Of a stretch of 64,000 bases of DNA, positions 55,901-64,000 are shown piece after piece; the stretch's first letter is position 1; every line of letters starts with the position of its first letter. This DNA is from an uncultured Phascolarctobacterium sp. (GTDB taxonomy: Bacteria > Bacillota > Negativicutes > Acidaminococcales > Acidaminococcaceae): NCBI GenBank assembly GCA_905200645.1, contig CAJKLD010000002.1, positions 1 through 64,000 of the forward strand, in the 5' to 3' direction. Made by a program: the position numbers and the translations under genes. The notes below the pieces were generated by a model. That model was not told where the DNA came from, ran no database searches, and saw only the letters and a program-made list of their open reading frames with translations.

Positions 55901-58609
55901 TTACGTCAGCTGCCTGCGCGCCAATTCGGCAAAACTGCCGTTTCTATCCATCAGCTCCGCGTAGCTGCCTTCTTCCACAATGCGCCCCTTATCCATCACC
56001 AAAATACGATTCACATTTTTTATCGTGCTCAAGCGATGCGCAATAATCAACCGCGTGCAGCGCATTTCATTAAGACTTTTGCTGACAACAGCTTGCGTAG
56101 TATTATCCAACGCGCTGGTTGCCTCATCCAGCATCAGTACTCTAGGATTATGAACAATACTGCGCGCCAGCAAAATACGCTGCCGCTGCCCGCCGGAAAT
56201 ATTGCCGGAACCTTCACTTATCATAGTGTGCATCTGCATGGGCATTTCCCGAATATCCTGCGCCAACCCGACGCGCTCCGCAGCCTTCCACGCATCATCT
56301 ATGGTTAAGCCGCCCGACGCACCGATAATATTTTCAAAAATAGTTCCGGCCATCAGCTTGCCATTTTGCAAAACTACGCCCAGTTGACTGCGTACAGAAG
56401 CTACATTCAGTTCCGCCAAATCCATATTATCGTAATACACAGCGCCGCGCAGAGGTTTTTCAAAGCCTAAAAGCAAACGCAGCAACGTAGATTTACCGCA
56501 GCCGCTGCGGCCTACAATAGCCACCGCTTCACCGGCATTGATAAATAAATTCAAATCTCGCAGCACCTCCGGGCCATCTTTGGAATAAGCAAAGCTTAAA
56601 TGCCGCAGCTCCAACTCGCCGGAAAGGCGCCCTGCCTCCAATTTTTCGTCTGACTGTTCGGGCACGGCTTCCAATAAAGGACGCAGATTTTCAATCTGCG
56701 GCTGCACGCTGAAAAAGCTGGCAGCTAACGGCACCATGTTTAACAGCGTAGCGTTAAAAGCAGAATACGCCGCCTGAAAAGCGATAAACTCCGCATAGCT
56801 CATAGCAGCCTGCGCAAAATTTGCGCCGCCCGCCTGACTTTCAATACCGTGCATAGCAATGTAATACAAAAGTAAGCTTAAAAGCAAGGGCTGCCCCATA
56901 TTGATAATGGCGCTGAAATTATTTTGCCAGCGCAGCTTTAAATTCCACTTCCATTGCTCGCCAAAGCATTTGGCCCACAAATAAAAAGCCTGCTCTTCTG
57001 CGCCCTGAATGCGGAATTTGGCTAAGCCGTTAAAAATTTGCACCACCTTAGCCGAGGTTTTATTATCTGCGTTAATCATGTGCCGCTGAAAGTTGATAAC
57101 GCGCCGATAAATAAACGCCGTGATGATAAAATATACCAGCCATAGACACAATGCGGTCAGCGTCAGCTTGAAGCTGTAATAGCACATCAAAAAAACGCTC
57201 CACAGCGAAAAAATCACATTAAATACGCTGCTGATAAAATCGCCTGTGACAAAAGTTTTGATGGCGTTAATGCCCTGCATTCTGCCTAACAGCTCGCCTG
57301 TTTCATATTTTTTGAAGAAATCGGCGGGCATAGCCAAAAGGCGCGACCACAACGCCGCTTCCGTAGCGATATTCAAATGGTTAGAAATACGCAGCACGGC
57401 GATAGAACGTACTAAGGACAACGCCGCCGTAGTAAAGCCAACCACTAAAATAACCTGCGTAAGCGTAGTTAAGCCCTGGCGGTCGCCAATAGGAATAACA
57501 TCGCTGAAAATAGATTTGCTGATAATAGGCGTAACCAGCGGCGTGAGCCCTGCAAAAAAGCTGGCCAGCACAATGGTTATATAATCGTTACGCCAGCATT
57601 GGCGCAGCATAAATTGCAGTAAATCCTTAATTCTCAACGCGCGCTGGGGAAATCCCGCATAGCAGGCGTAAGCTGCGTTGCTCAATTCAGCCGCCAGCTC
57701 TGCGTTCAGCTCGGTTTTGCTGCCGTCGGCTGCATATAAATAATATTTTTCGGGAGTTTCCGGCAGAGCCGCCAGCCATTCCTTATCGCGCTGCACCAAC
57801 AACACGCCGCTGTCGCGGCTAAACCATTCTTCCTCTAAAACCACACGGCGCAGCCGCACGCCGCCTTTGACCAGCAAACGTTTAAGAATTGCAAAATCAC
57901 TTTGCCGCTGCTTCAATTCCTTAGGCAGCGTCATACCCTCTATTTCCATTTGAAAATGCCCGCCTATGCGTCTGGCCAGCTGTGTTAAACCGTCGCTGTC
58001 GCCATAAATCGGCGCAAAAGCGTCTTCCTCGCCTGTCAAAATATTGATGGACGCATCTATCAGCTTTTGCTTTTTCTGACGGCGCACTTCCAAACGCTGC
58101 GAAAAATATTTGCGCAGGGAATTAAACTGTCCGCTTAAAAACATTGCCAAAATATTTTCATGCTCCAAAAAGGTAAGCCATAACTGCTCGTCTTTCACAT
58201 GCAATAAAAAATCTGTTTTGTTCCAGCCGCCAACATAGTCGTCATTACGCACAGCAAAAAAACGCAGCCACGGCAGCACCAGCAATGATTTAAACCAATC
58301 GCGCATACCATCGCGCAAACCGGCAGCGTCGCCGATACAATTTTCCGCAGCATCAGCAGCGTTGTAAATTGCCAGCTCTACTGGTTTTTTGGCATATAAA
58401 AAGATTTCTAATTTTTGAAACTCATCATAAAGGCCAAACACATACTGCCCTTTGCCGCGTTCCAGCAAAAACATGCGTTCTCTGCCGTCGCCGGTCGCGG
58501 CATAAACGTCTACGGCGCCTCTCAAAACTACAGCCACGGCGCCCTCTTGTTCCAACTTTAGGCATTGCCCGGAAGCGAGCGTCATTTGTTTTGCTTTACT
58601 TAAACTCAT
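55901..58609 (-). CDS. NHLM-type ABC transporter without peptidase (second subunit)
   Basis: A 902-residue membrane ATPase. Residues 1 to ~320 are a long non-membrane extension, beta-rich at the start and resembling a cNMP-binding fold. A six-helix exporter domain (about 335-640) and an ATPase domain (about 665-900) follow, with Walker A VGRSGCGKST, signature NISGGQRQR and Walker B VLMLDEATSALD. It lacks the C39 peptidase. This layout is that of the ATP-binding/permease subunit of NHLM bacteriocin export systems, which pairs with the peptidase-containing transporter. Its start overlaps the preceding gene's stop by 4 bp. Confidence 0.85.
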   Translation of the reverse strand: MSLSKAKQMTLASGQCLKLEQEGAVAVVLRGAVDVYAATGDGRERMFLLERGKGQYVFGLYDEFQKLEIFLYAKKPVELAIYNAADAAENCIGDAAGLRDGMRDWFKSLLVLPWLRFFAVRNDDYVGGWNKTDFLLHVKDEQLWLTFLEHENILAMFLSGQFNSLRKYFSQRLEVRRQKKQKLIDASINILTGEEDAFAPIYGDSDGLTQLARRIGGHFQMEIEGMTLPKELKQRQSDFAILKRLLVKGGVRLRRVVLEEEWFSRDSGVLLVQRDKEWLAALPETPEKYYLYAADGSKTELNAELAAELSNAAYACYAGFPQRALRIKDLLQFMLRQCWRNDYITIVLASFFAGLTPLVTPIISKSIFSDVIPIGDRQGLTTLTQVILVVGFTTAALSLVRSIAVLRISNHLNIATEAALWSRLLAMPADFFKKYETGELLGRMQGINAIKTFVTGDFISSVFNVIFSLWSVFLMCYYSFKLTLTALCLWLVYFIITAFIYRRVINFQRHMINADNKTSAKVVQIFNGLAKFRIQGAEEQAFYLWAKCFGEQWKWNLKLRWQNNFSAIINMGQPLLLSLLLYYIAMHGIESQAGGANFAQAAMSYAEFIAFQAAYSAFNATLLNMVPLAASFFSVQPQIENLRPLLEAVPEQSDEKLEAGRLSGELELRHLSFAYSKDGPEVLRDLNLFINAGEAVAIVGRSGCGKSTLLRLLLGFEKPLRGAVYYDNMDLAELNVASVRSQLGVVLQNGKLMAGTIFENIIGASGGLTIDDAWKAAERVGLAQDIREMPMQMHTMISEGSGNISGGQRQRILLARSIVHNPRVLMLDEATSALDNTTQAVVSKSLNEMRCTRLIIAHRLSTIKNVNRILVMDKGRIVEEGSYAELMDRNGSFAELARRQLT

Positions 58610-60804
58610 AACGCCGCACCTCCTTGAGTATCTTCATTATCCGCTATCAAACCTGCGTAAACACCGCCTTGGGCCAACAGTTCTTCATGCCGGCCGCGTT
58701 CCACTGCCCGGCCATGGTCAATAACTATAATTTCGTCACAGTCGCGTATAGTGCTCAAACGGTGAGCTACCACAATACAGGTACAGCCTCTGCGTCTGAT
58801 ATTTTCCATTACTTCCAGTTCTGTCAAGGGGTCTAAAGCGCTGGTAGCTTCGTCCAGCACCAAAATAGAGGGATTGACTGCCAGCGCGCGGGCAATTTCC
58901 AAGCGCTGACGCTGACCGCCGCTGAAATTAAATCCGCCCTCGCCCACATGATGCTCGTAACCGCCGTCTAAGCGCAAAATATCATCATGGATGCACGCAT
59001 CCTTAGCGGCGCGGATAACGTCACTGCGGCGGATGGAGCTATCAAACAAGGTCAAATTTTCTTCAATAGTTCCCGACAGCAAAAAAATATCCTGGTCAAC
59101 AGCGGCAAGAGAATTGCATAACACCTCGTGAGGAATCTTCTCTCTGGCGTAACCGTCAAACAGCACTTGTCCGCTCCACTCTTTATAAATGCCCGTTATC
59201 AGCTTAGCGATAGTTGATTTGCCGCTGCCGCTGCCGCCAACCAGCGCCACCCAGGCTCCCGGCTCTAAATGCAAATCAAAATTATTTACTAAGGGCTTCG
59301 CCAAAACGCTATAACCAAAAGCGATATTGCGCAGCTCTACCTCACCCCATAGTCTGTCTCTGCCGATGGAAGCAGGCTGCTGCTCGGGATAATTCAAGCT
59401 GTCGCGATTATAACGCATAACGTCATCCAAACGCTTCATCTGCATTTCTGTATTTTGCAGCGTATCCGCCAAGCCTAAAAGCTTGTTAAAGGGCTCCTGA
59501 AAATTTCCCATCAAGCCCTGAAAAGCTACAAAAATACCGGCTGTCATAGCGCCGTCCATAATGGAAAAACCGCCGACAGTCATAATCAACGCAGAATTGA
59601 TACCGCCTAAAAGCAACGGCAGCATTTGTACCGACATATTATATAAAGCCATTTTTTGGCTGCCGTCCAGCACGCGGCTGCGATAGCCCACCCATTTCGC
59701 AAAAAATTCGTCCTCTGTGCCGTTGGCTTTTAAGGTTTCCATCATCTGCAGGCCATTCATAGCTACGCCATATTCTTTGGCAGCATCCTGCTGTACCTTC
59801 ATGGCCATTTCCAAAAGATGCGGTCTTACAATAAAAAACACCAAAACACTGATTAAACTGAAGCCTACGCCAATAATGGTCAGCACTACATTATAATGTA
59901 ATAATAACACCAAAAAGAACAGCGCTATAAAAAAATCCAATACAGCCGTAGCCGCCGAGCCGGTAAGCACCTCCGCTACGGTTTCAACATAGCTTACGCG
60001 GGAAGCAACCTCGCTGCTAAAACGCTGTTGAAAAAAATCCATGGGCAGTCTAAGCAAATGCCAAAAAAATCGCGAGGACTCAGCAATAGTTAAGCGTGCC
60101 TGCCATTTAGTCAAGCACCAGCAGCGCAGCCACACTAACAGCGCTTCAATGACAAAAACCACCAGCATCAGCAGCGTTACGTCTGTCATCCATTCCTTAT
60201 GCTTACCCGACAAAATATCATCTAAAAACACCTGCGTAAATACAGGCTGCGCCAGCTGCGGTACAATCAAAAACAGGCAGATAAGCATCACAAAAAGAGC
60301 AGGCAGCTCTTCGCCTTTAAGACGTTTTATAACTTCCTTGTAAATGCTGTATTTTTCTCCGCTGGGCTGAAAATTTTCGGTCGGAGTTATTTCTAAGGCT
60401 ATGCCGGTATAGCTGCCATAAAAGCTTGCAAAAGATATACGGCGGTGTCCCACTGCCGGGTCATTAATGTAAACCGTATCTCCCTTGATACCTTCTAAAA
60501 CCACAAAATGATTAAACTCCCAGTGTATCAGCATGGGATAAGCTGCGTCGCGCAAGGCTTCCGCCGGATAACGATAGCCGTTGGCATTAAATCCCCAGCG
60601 GCGCGCAGCCTTAACAATATTCGCCGCCGAAACGCCGTCGCGGTTGACACCGCACTCCTGCCGCAGCTTTTCCAGCGGCAGCCACAAACCGTAATAGGCA
60701 AAGATCATGCACAAAGAGGCAGCGCCGCATTCCACTGCTTCCATTTGCAGTACGGTCGGCGTTTTTACACGCTTTCCTTCTGCTTGCTTAAAAATATTAT
60801 CCAT
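58606..60804 (-). CDS. C39 peptidase-containing ABC transporter (NHLM type)
   Basis: A 732-residue peptide exporter. The C39 peptidase (about 12-140) has catalytic Cys26 in VECGAASL, then His in NHFVVL and Asp in NDPAVG. Next come six membrane helices (about 160-445) and the ATPase with Walker A VGGSGSGKST, signature NFSGGQRQR and Walker B ILVLDEATSALD. It would cut double-glycine leaders and push the cores across the inner membrane. The ATG at 60804 has GAGG upstream; a TTG at 60810 is also possible. It is coupled to the next gene by a 4-bp overlap. Confidence 0.92.
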   Translation of the reverse strand: MDNIFKQAEGKRVKTPTVLQMEAVECGAASLCMIFAYYGLWLPLEKLRQECGVNRDGVSAANIVKAARRWGFNANGYRYPAEALRDAAYPMLIHWEFNHFVVLEGIKGDTVYINDPAVGHRRISFASFYGSYTGIALEITPTENFQPSGEKYSIYKEVIKRLKGEELPALFVMLICLFLIVPQLAQPVFTQVFLDDILSGKHKEWMTDVTLLMLVVFVIEALLVWLRCWCLTKWQARLTIAESSRFFWHLLRLPMDFFQQRFSSEVASRVSYVETVAEVLTGSAATAVLDFFIALFFLVLLLHYNVVLTIIGVGFSLISVLVFFIVRPHLLEMAMKVQQDAAKEYGVAMNGLQMMETLKANGTEDEFFAKWVGYRSRVLDGSQKMALYNMSVQMLPLLLGGINSALIMTVGGFSIMDGAMTAGIFVAFQGLMGNFQEPFNKLLGLADTLQNTEMQMKRLDDVMRYNRDSLNYPEQQPASIGRDRLWGEVELRNIAFGYSVLAKPLVNNFDLHLEPGAWVALVGGSGSGKSTIAKLITGIYKEWSGQVLFDGYAREKIPHEVLCNSLAAVDQDIFLLSGTIEENLTLFDSSIRRSDVIRAAKDACIHDDILRLDGGYEHHVGEGGFNFSGGQRQRLEIARALAVNPSILVLDEATSALDPLTELEVMENIRRRGCTCIVVAHRLSTIRDCDEIIVIDHGRAVERGRHEELLAQGGVYAGLIADNEDTQGGAAL

Positions 60805-60814
60805 TTTCAACGCC

Positions 60815-61774
60815 TCATCTGCTTCTCAGCCAATGACTAAGCTTGTAAAAAACCTTTTCAATCGGCGGCTTACGGTCCACCACTACAAAACCGCTGCATA
60901 CGCTGCCGGAAGTTATTTTTTTATGCTCCCCCAAACGAGAGGTCCACAAAAAACCGGATTTAGATTTAGGGTCTTTTACTAACTCAAAGGTTACCTCGCT
61001 GACAGCTCCATCATTTTTTGCCAGCAGCCACTGCACCAGCTGCTGATTGCCCAGCTTGTTAATCATGCCTTCGGCGGAAGCCGGATAGCGTGATACTGAG
61101 CGCACTACAGCCACCATGCTGCCGTTTTCGCCGGCATTGCTGCCATTGGGCGAAACCTGCATAGTCATACCGGGAATAATGCGCTTGCCATCCATAACCG
61201 GAACATACAGCACGCCCTGCAAATCATCGCGACCCTCGTCACGGCGCAAGGTACAAATCGTTCCGCCAGCCGATAAAATTGCTTCGGGCATCACCAACAC
61301 CTCGTCTACAATACCGTCGTAGCCGCTGACAATAATTTCGCTGATATTTTGCTGATAACGCTTGGCATCATAATTAGCGGCGCTGTTGACAGCCTCGCGC
61401 TCATTTTCTGCCAAAAACATACCGGAGCGGGCAATTTTACTTTCTACATCCTGCGAAGGCTGCTCCAACGTAGCGATAACGTCGCCCTTGCGCACCTGCG
61501 TGCCGGGGGCAACCAACACGCGCTCCACCTTGCCGCCGACCACGGACGAAACGTTAGCTACGCCGCCTGCGTCCAGCAATATTCCCGTTCCTTCCACTTT
61601 ATCTATAATCGCGCCGAAAATTGACCACATTAACAGGGAAAAAATCATGATGCCCAAAGCAGCCAAGCCTATCCAGCTGATAGGCGTAGTTACCTGCAGC
61701 AGCTTATCGATATTTTCCGGACTGCGCTGCTTATCCATAGCCGCCTTACTGAAAATATCTTTATTTTGCGCCAT
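60815..61774 (-). CDS. HlyD-like secretion adaptor, NHLM type (A)
   Basis: A 319-residue periplasmic adaptor. One N-terminal membrane helix (about 35-58) is followed by VGGKVERVLVAPGTQVRKGDVIATL, a biotinyl-lipoyl-like half, then a short helical hairpin and a beta-barrel region. It is shorter than classic HlyD (about 400-480) and has little coiled coil. Such adaptors link the inner-membrane transporter to an outer-membrane channel; no outer-membrane factor (TolC-like) is encoded here. It overlaps the preceding adaptor gene by 14 bp. Confidence 0.82.
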   Translation of the reverse strand: MAQNKDIFSKAAMDKQRSPENIDKLLQVTTPISWIGLAALGIMIFSLLMWSIFGAIIDKVEGTGILLDAGGVANVSSVVGGKVERVLVAPGTQVRKGDVIATLEQPSQDVESKIARSGMFLAENEREAVNSAANYDAKRYQQNISEIIVSGYDGIVDEVLVMPEAILSAGGTICTLRRDEGRDDLQGVLYVPVMDGKRIIPGMTMQVSPNGSNAGENGSMVAVVRSVSRYPASAEGMINKLGNQQLVQWLLAKNDGAVSEVTFELVKDPKSKSGFLWTSRLGEHKKITSGSVCSGFVVVDRKPPIEKVFYKLSHWLRSR

Positions 61775-62939
61775 CAGAAATCCCCCCTTCTATGCTGATT
61801 TCGGCCTTCATGCCGCTTGCCAGGCCTTCTCTGCCGGATACTACTACTATTTCGCCAAGCTGTATACCGCTTTGCACCTCGGTATAACTGCCGTCGGACG
61901 CGCCAATAATTACCTTGCGCTCCGCCAATTTGCCGTCAGAAGTCCACACAAAAACACTGGAACGCTTAGCATCCACTGCCTTGGCAGGCACCGCCAGCAC
62001 TCTGCGTTCGGCAGTTTCCTGAAAACGAACCTGCTGATAACGTTTTGGCTCCAAAAGACCGGAGCTGTTGTCAACCTCCCAGCTTACGCTGCGCAATGAA
62101 GCCGCTTGTCCCACAGGCGGTTCTACCTTGACAATATGCGCGTTAAAGGTTTGCGCGTAACCGCGGTTACTGCCGCCATAGCTGCCGCTGTAAATTTTTT
62201 CCAAATCTCCCTGTTCAACAGAAAGCTCCCATTCCTTACCGATAGGCAGCAAGCTCTGAAAATCATCCTCGCTGATGGTTTCTGTAAAACGCAGCTTGGT
62301 AAAATTACCAATCAACGCCACGGAAGTCCCGGCCTGTAAAAAAGCTCCTTCTTTTTTATAAAGCATCAGCACTTCACCGTCAAGCGGCGCCGTTACTGTT
62401 AATCGGTCACGCAAGAGCTCGTATTGCTGCTTTTCCAGGCGCAGAGTTTCCAGCTCTGCCATAGCAGATTTATGCTGGGTTTCTATATCCTCATACTGCT
62501 CCAAAGAAACTGCACCTAAGCCGATAAGCCGCTGATAGCGGGACAGTGAATTGGCATAACGCGCCGCCACCGTCTGCGCCTTGGCAATATTTACGTCCGC
62601 CTGCACAATTTTCATATCAATATCTTCATTAACCACATGGCAGATGGGCTGTCCCTTGACAACCCTGGCGTTGGGCTGCACGTAGATTTTCTCTAGGGTT
62701 CCTTCTAAGCGGGAAACTGCATCCGTCATATTTTCGGCCTCCATGCGCACATCCTTGCGCTCAAAGCCGCCGCGCAAAGCGCGTATTTCCGCCTTGGCGC
62801 CCACTAATCTGATGATGCGGTTGGACAATCTCGCCGCAATATTTCCTTCATCTGTATAATTTAAAAACGTTCCGTAGCCAACTAACAGCAGCATCATGGC
62901 AATAACGACAGCTACAGCGATAAAAAATATCTTTTTCAC
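61761..62939 (-). CDS. HlyD-like secretion adaptor (B), first gene of the export operon
   Basis: A 392-residue periplasmic adaptor. A membrane helix (about 4-22) leads to a lipoyl-type half (EKIYVQPNARVVKGQPICHV), a hairpin of about 90 residues (IVQADVNIAKAQTVAARYANS onwards) and the returning lipoyl half. The C-terminal part resembles RND-type adaptors (VLAVPAKAVDAKRSSVFVWT then GLASGMKAEI). The start is a GTG at 62939 with GGAGGT 7 bp upstream. A promoter candidate lies upstream. The two adaptors differ in type, which is unusual for one exporter. Confidence 0.85.
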   Translation of the reverse strand: MKKIFFIAVAVVIAMMLLLVGYGTFLNYTDEGNIAARLSNRIIRLVGAKAEIRALRGGFERKDVRMEAENMTDAVSRLEGTLEKIYVQPNARVVKGQPICHVVNEDIDMKIVQADVNIAKAQTVAARYANSLSRYQRLIGLGAVSLEQYEDIETQHKSAMAELETLRLEKQQYELLRDRLTVTAPLDGEVLMLYKKEGAFLQAGTSVALIGNFTKLRFTETISEDDFQSLLPIGKEWELSVEQGDLEKIYSGSYGGSNRGYAQTFNAHIVKVEPPVGQAASLRSVSWEVDNSSGLLEPKRYQQVRFQETAERRVLAVPAKAVDAKRSSVFVWTSDGKLAERKVIIGASDGSYTEVQSGIQLGEIVVVSGREGLASGMKAEISIEGGISDGAK

Positions 62940-62980
62940 CAAAAGTACCTCCAGCAATATAAAATAAGTCTATTTTGCCT

Positions 62981-63011
62981 ATTATAATTTTAATTATAAA
63001 CTAAAAGACAA
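62981..63011 (-). promoter_or_regulatory. Candidate promoter of the peptide export operon
   Basis: On the minus strand TTGTCT (complement of 63006-63011) and TATAAT (complement of 62981-62986) are 19 bp apart, a little wide. The surrounding sequence is very AT-rich. Confidence 0.45.
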
Positions 63012-63132
63012 CAAATTACTACTTTATTCTTGGTAATGCTGTGACAAGCGCCTCTAAACTCTGCGTTGTGTAAAAAGCAGCGATAGAAAAATTTTTGCAC
63101 ATAACTTGCTGCCACCAAACGCAAAATAGTTA

Positions 63133-63163
63133 CAAAAAAAGCGGACGCTCACAAGCGTCCGCC
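63133..63163 (-). terminator. Terminator of the antiporter subunit gene
   Basis: GCGGACGCT and AGCGTCCGC (63141-63149 and 63154-63162) pair around a 4-base loop, with seven Ts on the minus strand. It separates the antiporter gene from the export operon. Confidence 0.88.
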
Positions 63164-63175
63164 AAAAAAGATTTT

Positions 63176-64000
63176 TTACATTGTAGCAATAAAATATGCA
63201 ATACTGCTTACCAAAACCGTCAGCGTAATCATCATCGGGTCGGCAATAGAGGTACGATAGTTCTCCGGATTGTAATGGTTGCGTTTACGAAAGGGTTTCG
63301 CATCCAAGAAATCCATGGGATTAGACGTTAAATCCATAAACTTTTCATACAGAACCTGCCATGCGTTGCCCAAGCCGTTGCACAGTGCGCACAGCAATGC
63401 GCTCAGTCTGCCAATCAGCAGAGCAAAGGGTCCGCGATAGAACCAATCCGTATCCAGGCTGATGGCAGTGTGCGGTTCCATTTTATTGAGGTACATCATA
63501 AACGGAATCATAGCCATACCCAGCATTTGTACAGGCTGCAATAAATGCGGCGCGGTAAACGGCTGGTAGGGAGTCATCTCAAAGGGCAGATGACTGTACA
63601 GCAAATCCGGACATACGCCGTAAAGGAAGCACAGGAAACCGCTGATGCTCATAGCAATTTTCATATTGATAGGCAGCGGCTTGATAATCTCTGCGCCTTT
63701 ATCGTCCTTGCGCAGAAAAATAAAGTAACCCATTTTTAAAGGAATTGATAAAAACGTACCGATAGCAGCCAGCTCCAGTAAAGTGAATACCATGGGCAGA
63801 CCGGCAGCCGCAGCAGCGTTTACCGTAATATTTTTACTGATAAAGCCGTTGAACAGCGGAATACCGGCGATAGAAAACGCAGCCGAGAAGAAGCATACAG
63901 CAACCAGCGGCAGCTTTTTCGCCATGCCTCCAACCTTGTTTATATGCTTAATGCCCGTAGCATAAATTACTGCGCCGGCGCACATAAAGAGCAAGGATTT
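63176..64000 (-). CDS. Mrp/ND5-type proton-conducting antiporter subunit, N-terminus outside the window
   Basis: The visible C-terminal ~274 residues are in frame to the window edge, so the protein is longer. The start of the visible part, KSLLFMCAGAVIYATGIKHINKVGGM, is the conserved region of ND2/ND4/ND5-like subunits (lysine and histidine/threonine on the proton path), and FSIAGIPLFNGFISK follows, with more membrane helices after. It could be an MrpD-type antiporter or a complex I/hydrogenase-linked subunit; MrpD-like is my preference because of the short hydrophilic tail (PFRKRNHYNPENYRTSIAD). Confidence 0.78.
   Translation of the reverse strand, partial: KSLLFMCAGAVIYATGIKHINKVGGMAKKLPLVAVCFFSAAFSIAGIPLFNGFISKNITVNAAAAAGLPMVFTLLELAAIGTFLSIPLKMGYFIFLRKDDKGAEIIKPLPINMKIAMSISGFLCFLYGVCPDLLYSHLPFEMTPYQPFTAPHLLQPVQMLGMAMIPFMMYLNKMEPHTAISLDTDWFYRGPFALLIGRLSALLCALCNGLGNAWQVLYEKFMDLTSNPMDFLDAKPFRKRNHYNPENYRTSIADPMMITLTVLVSSIAYFIATM

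Overview
The window reads as chromosome of a diderm Firmicute (Negativicutes; a relative of Phascolarctobacterium or Acidaminococcus is my guess). Gene order is Firmicute throughout: walJ-htrA-rlmH, dnaX-ebfC-recR-bofA, prfA-prmC-ywlC-rpiB-ywlG-glyA-upp, and fakA next to degV. Yet there is an OmpP1/FadL outer-membrane barrel at 24.9-26.1 kb, which requires an outer membrane. Most genes lie on the minus strand in short operons closed by clear intrinsic terminators.

Layout. 1-4.15 kb is an accessory zone of broken and transferred genes: a partial unknown CDS, a truncated PIN-domain gene abutting a 5'-truncated MFS gene, and a MarR-MATE-GNAT drug-efflux cassette whose GNAT gene is cut short. It ends at the 3' end of rlmH, where a 15-bp copy of the rlmH terminus is repeated. 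4.2-12.1 kb holds cell-envelope and stress genes (rlmH, htrA, walJ, perR, fakA, degV, an LCP ligase, a Nudix hydrolase). 12.3-14.8 kb has a dicarboxylate/amino-acid symporter divergent from an in-frame fusion of the start of gltB to the end of gltD, the product of a large internal deletion. 14.9-18.3 kb carries bofA, recR, ebfC, dnaX, the SRP RNA and tRNA-Ser(GGA). 18.5-27.8 kb has a UspA protein, an XRE regulator, three tandem GlcD-type flavoprotein dehydrogenases (with a 107-bp direct repeat between two of them), FadL and two unknown genes. 27.8-34.7 kb has ligA, pcrA, a TtcA-like protein, an EamA transporter and a GNAT. 34.7-35.4 kb is noncoding and hairpin-rich. 35.5-52.1 kb is housekeeping: pyrimidine and purine salvage, translation factors, methionine aminopeptidase, DedA, threonine aldolase and the lactate racemase LarA.

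52.1-62.9 kb is the most interesting part. An anti-sigma-type kinase, a STAS antagonist and a membrane SpoIIE-type phosphatase form a partner-switching module. It sits beside an NHLM-type peptide export operon: two HlyD-like adaptors, a C39 peptidase-ABC transporter, a second large ABC transporter with an N-terminal extension, and then three small genes whose products share a double-glycine leader but have unrelated cores. No peptide-modification enzyme is present. I infer a regulated system for export of double-glycine peptides; its products are not ones I recognise.

The window ends inside an Mrp/ND5-type antiporter subunit gene. Functions are assigned by reading motifs, without database searches.
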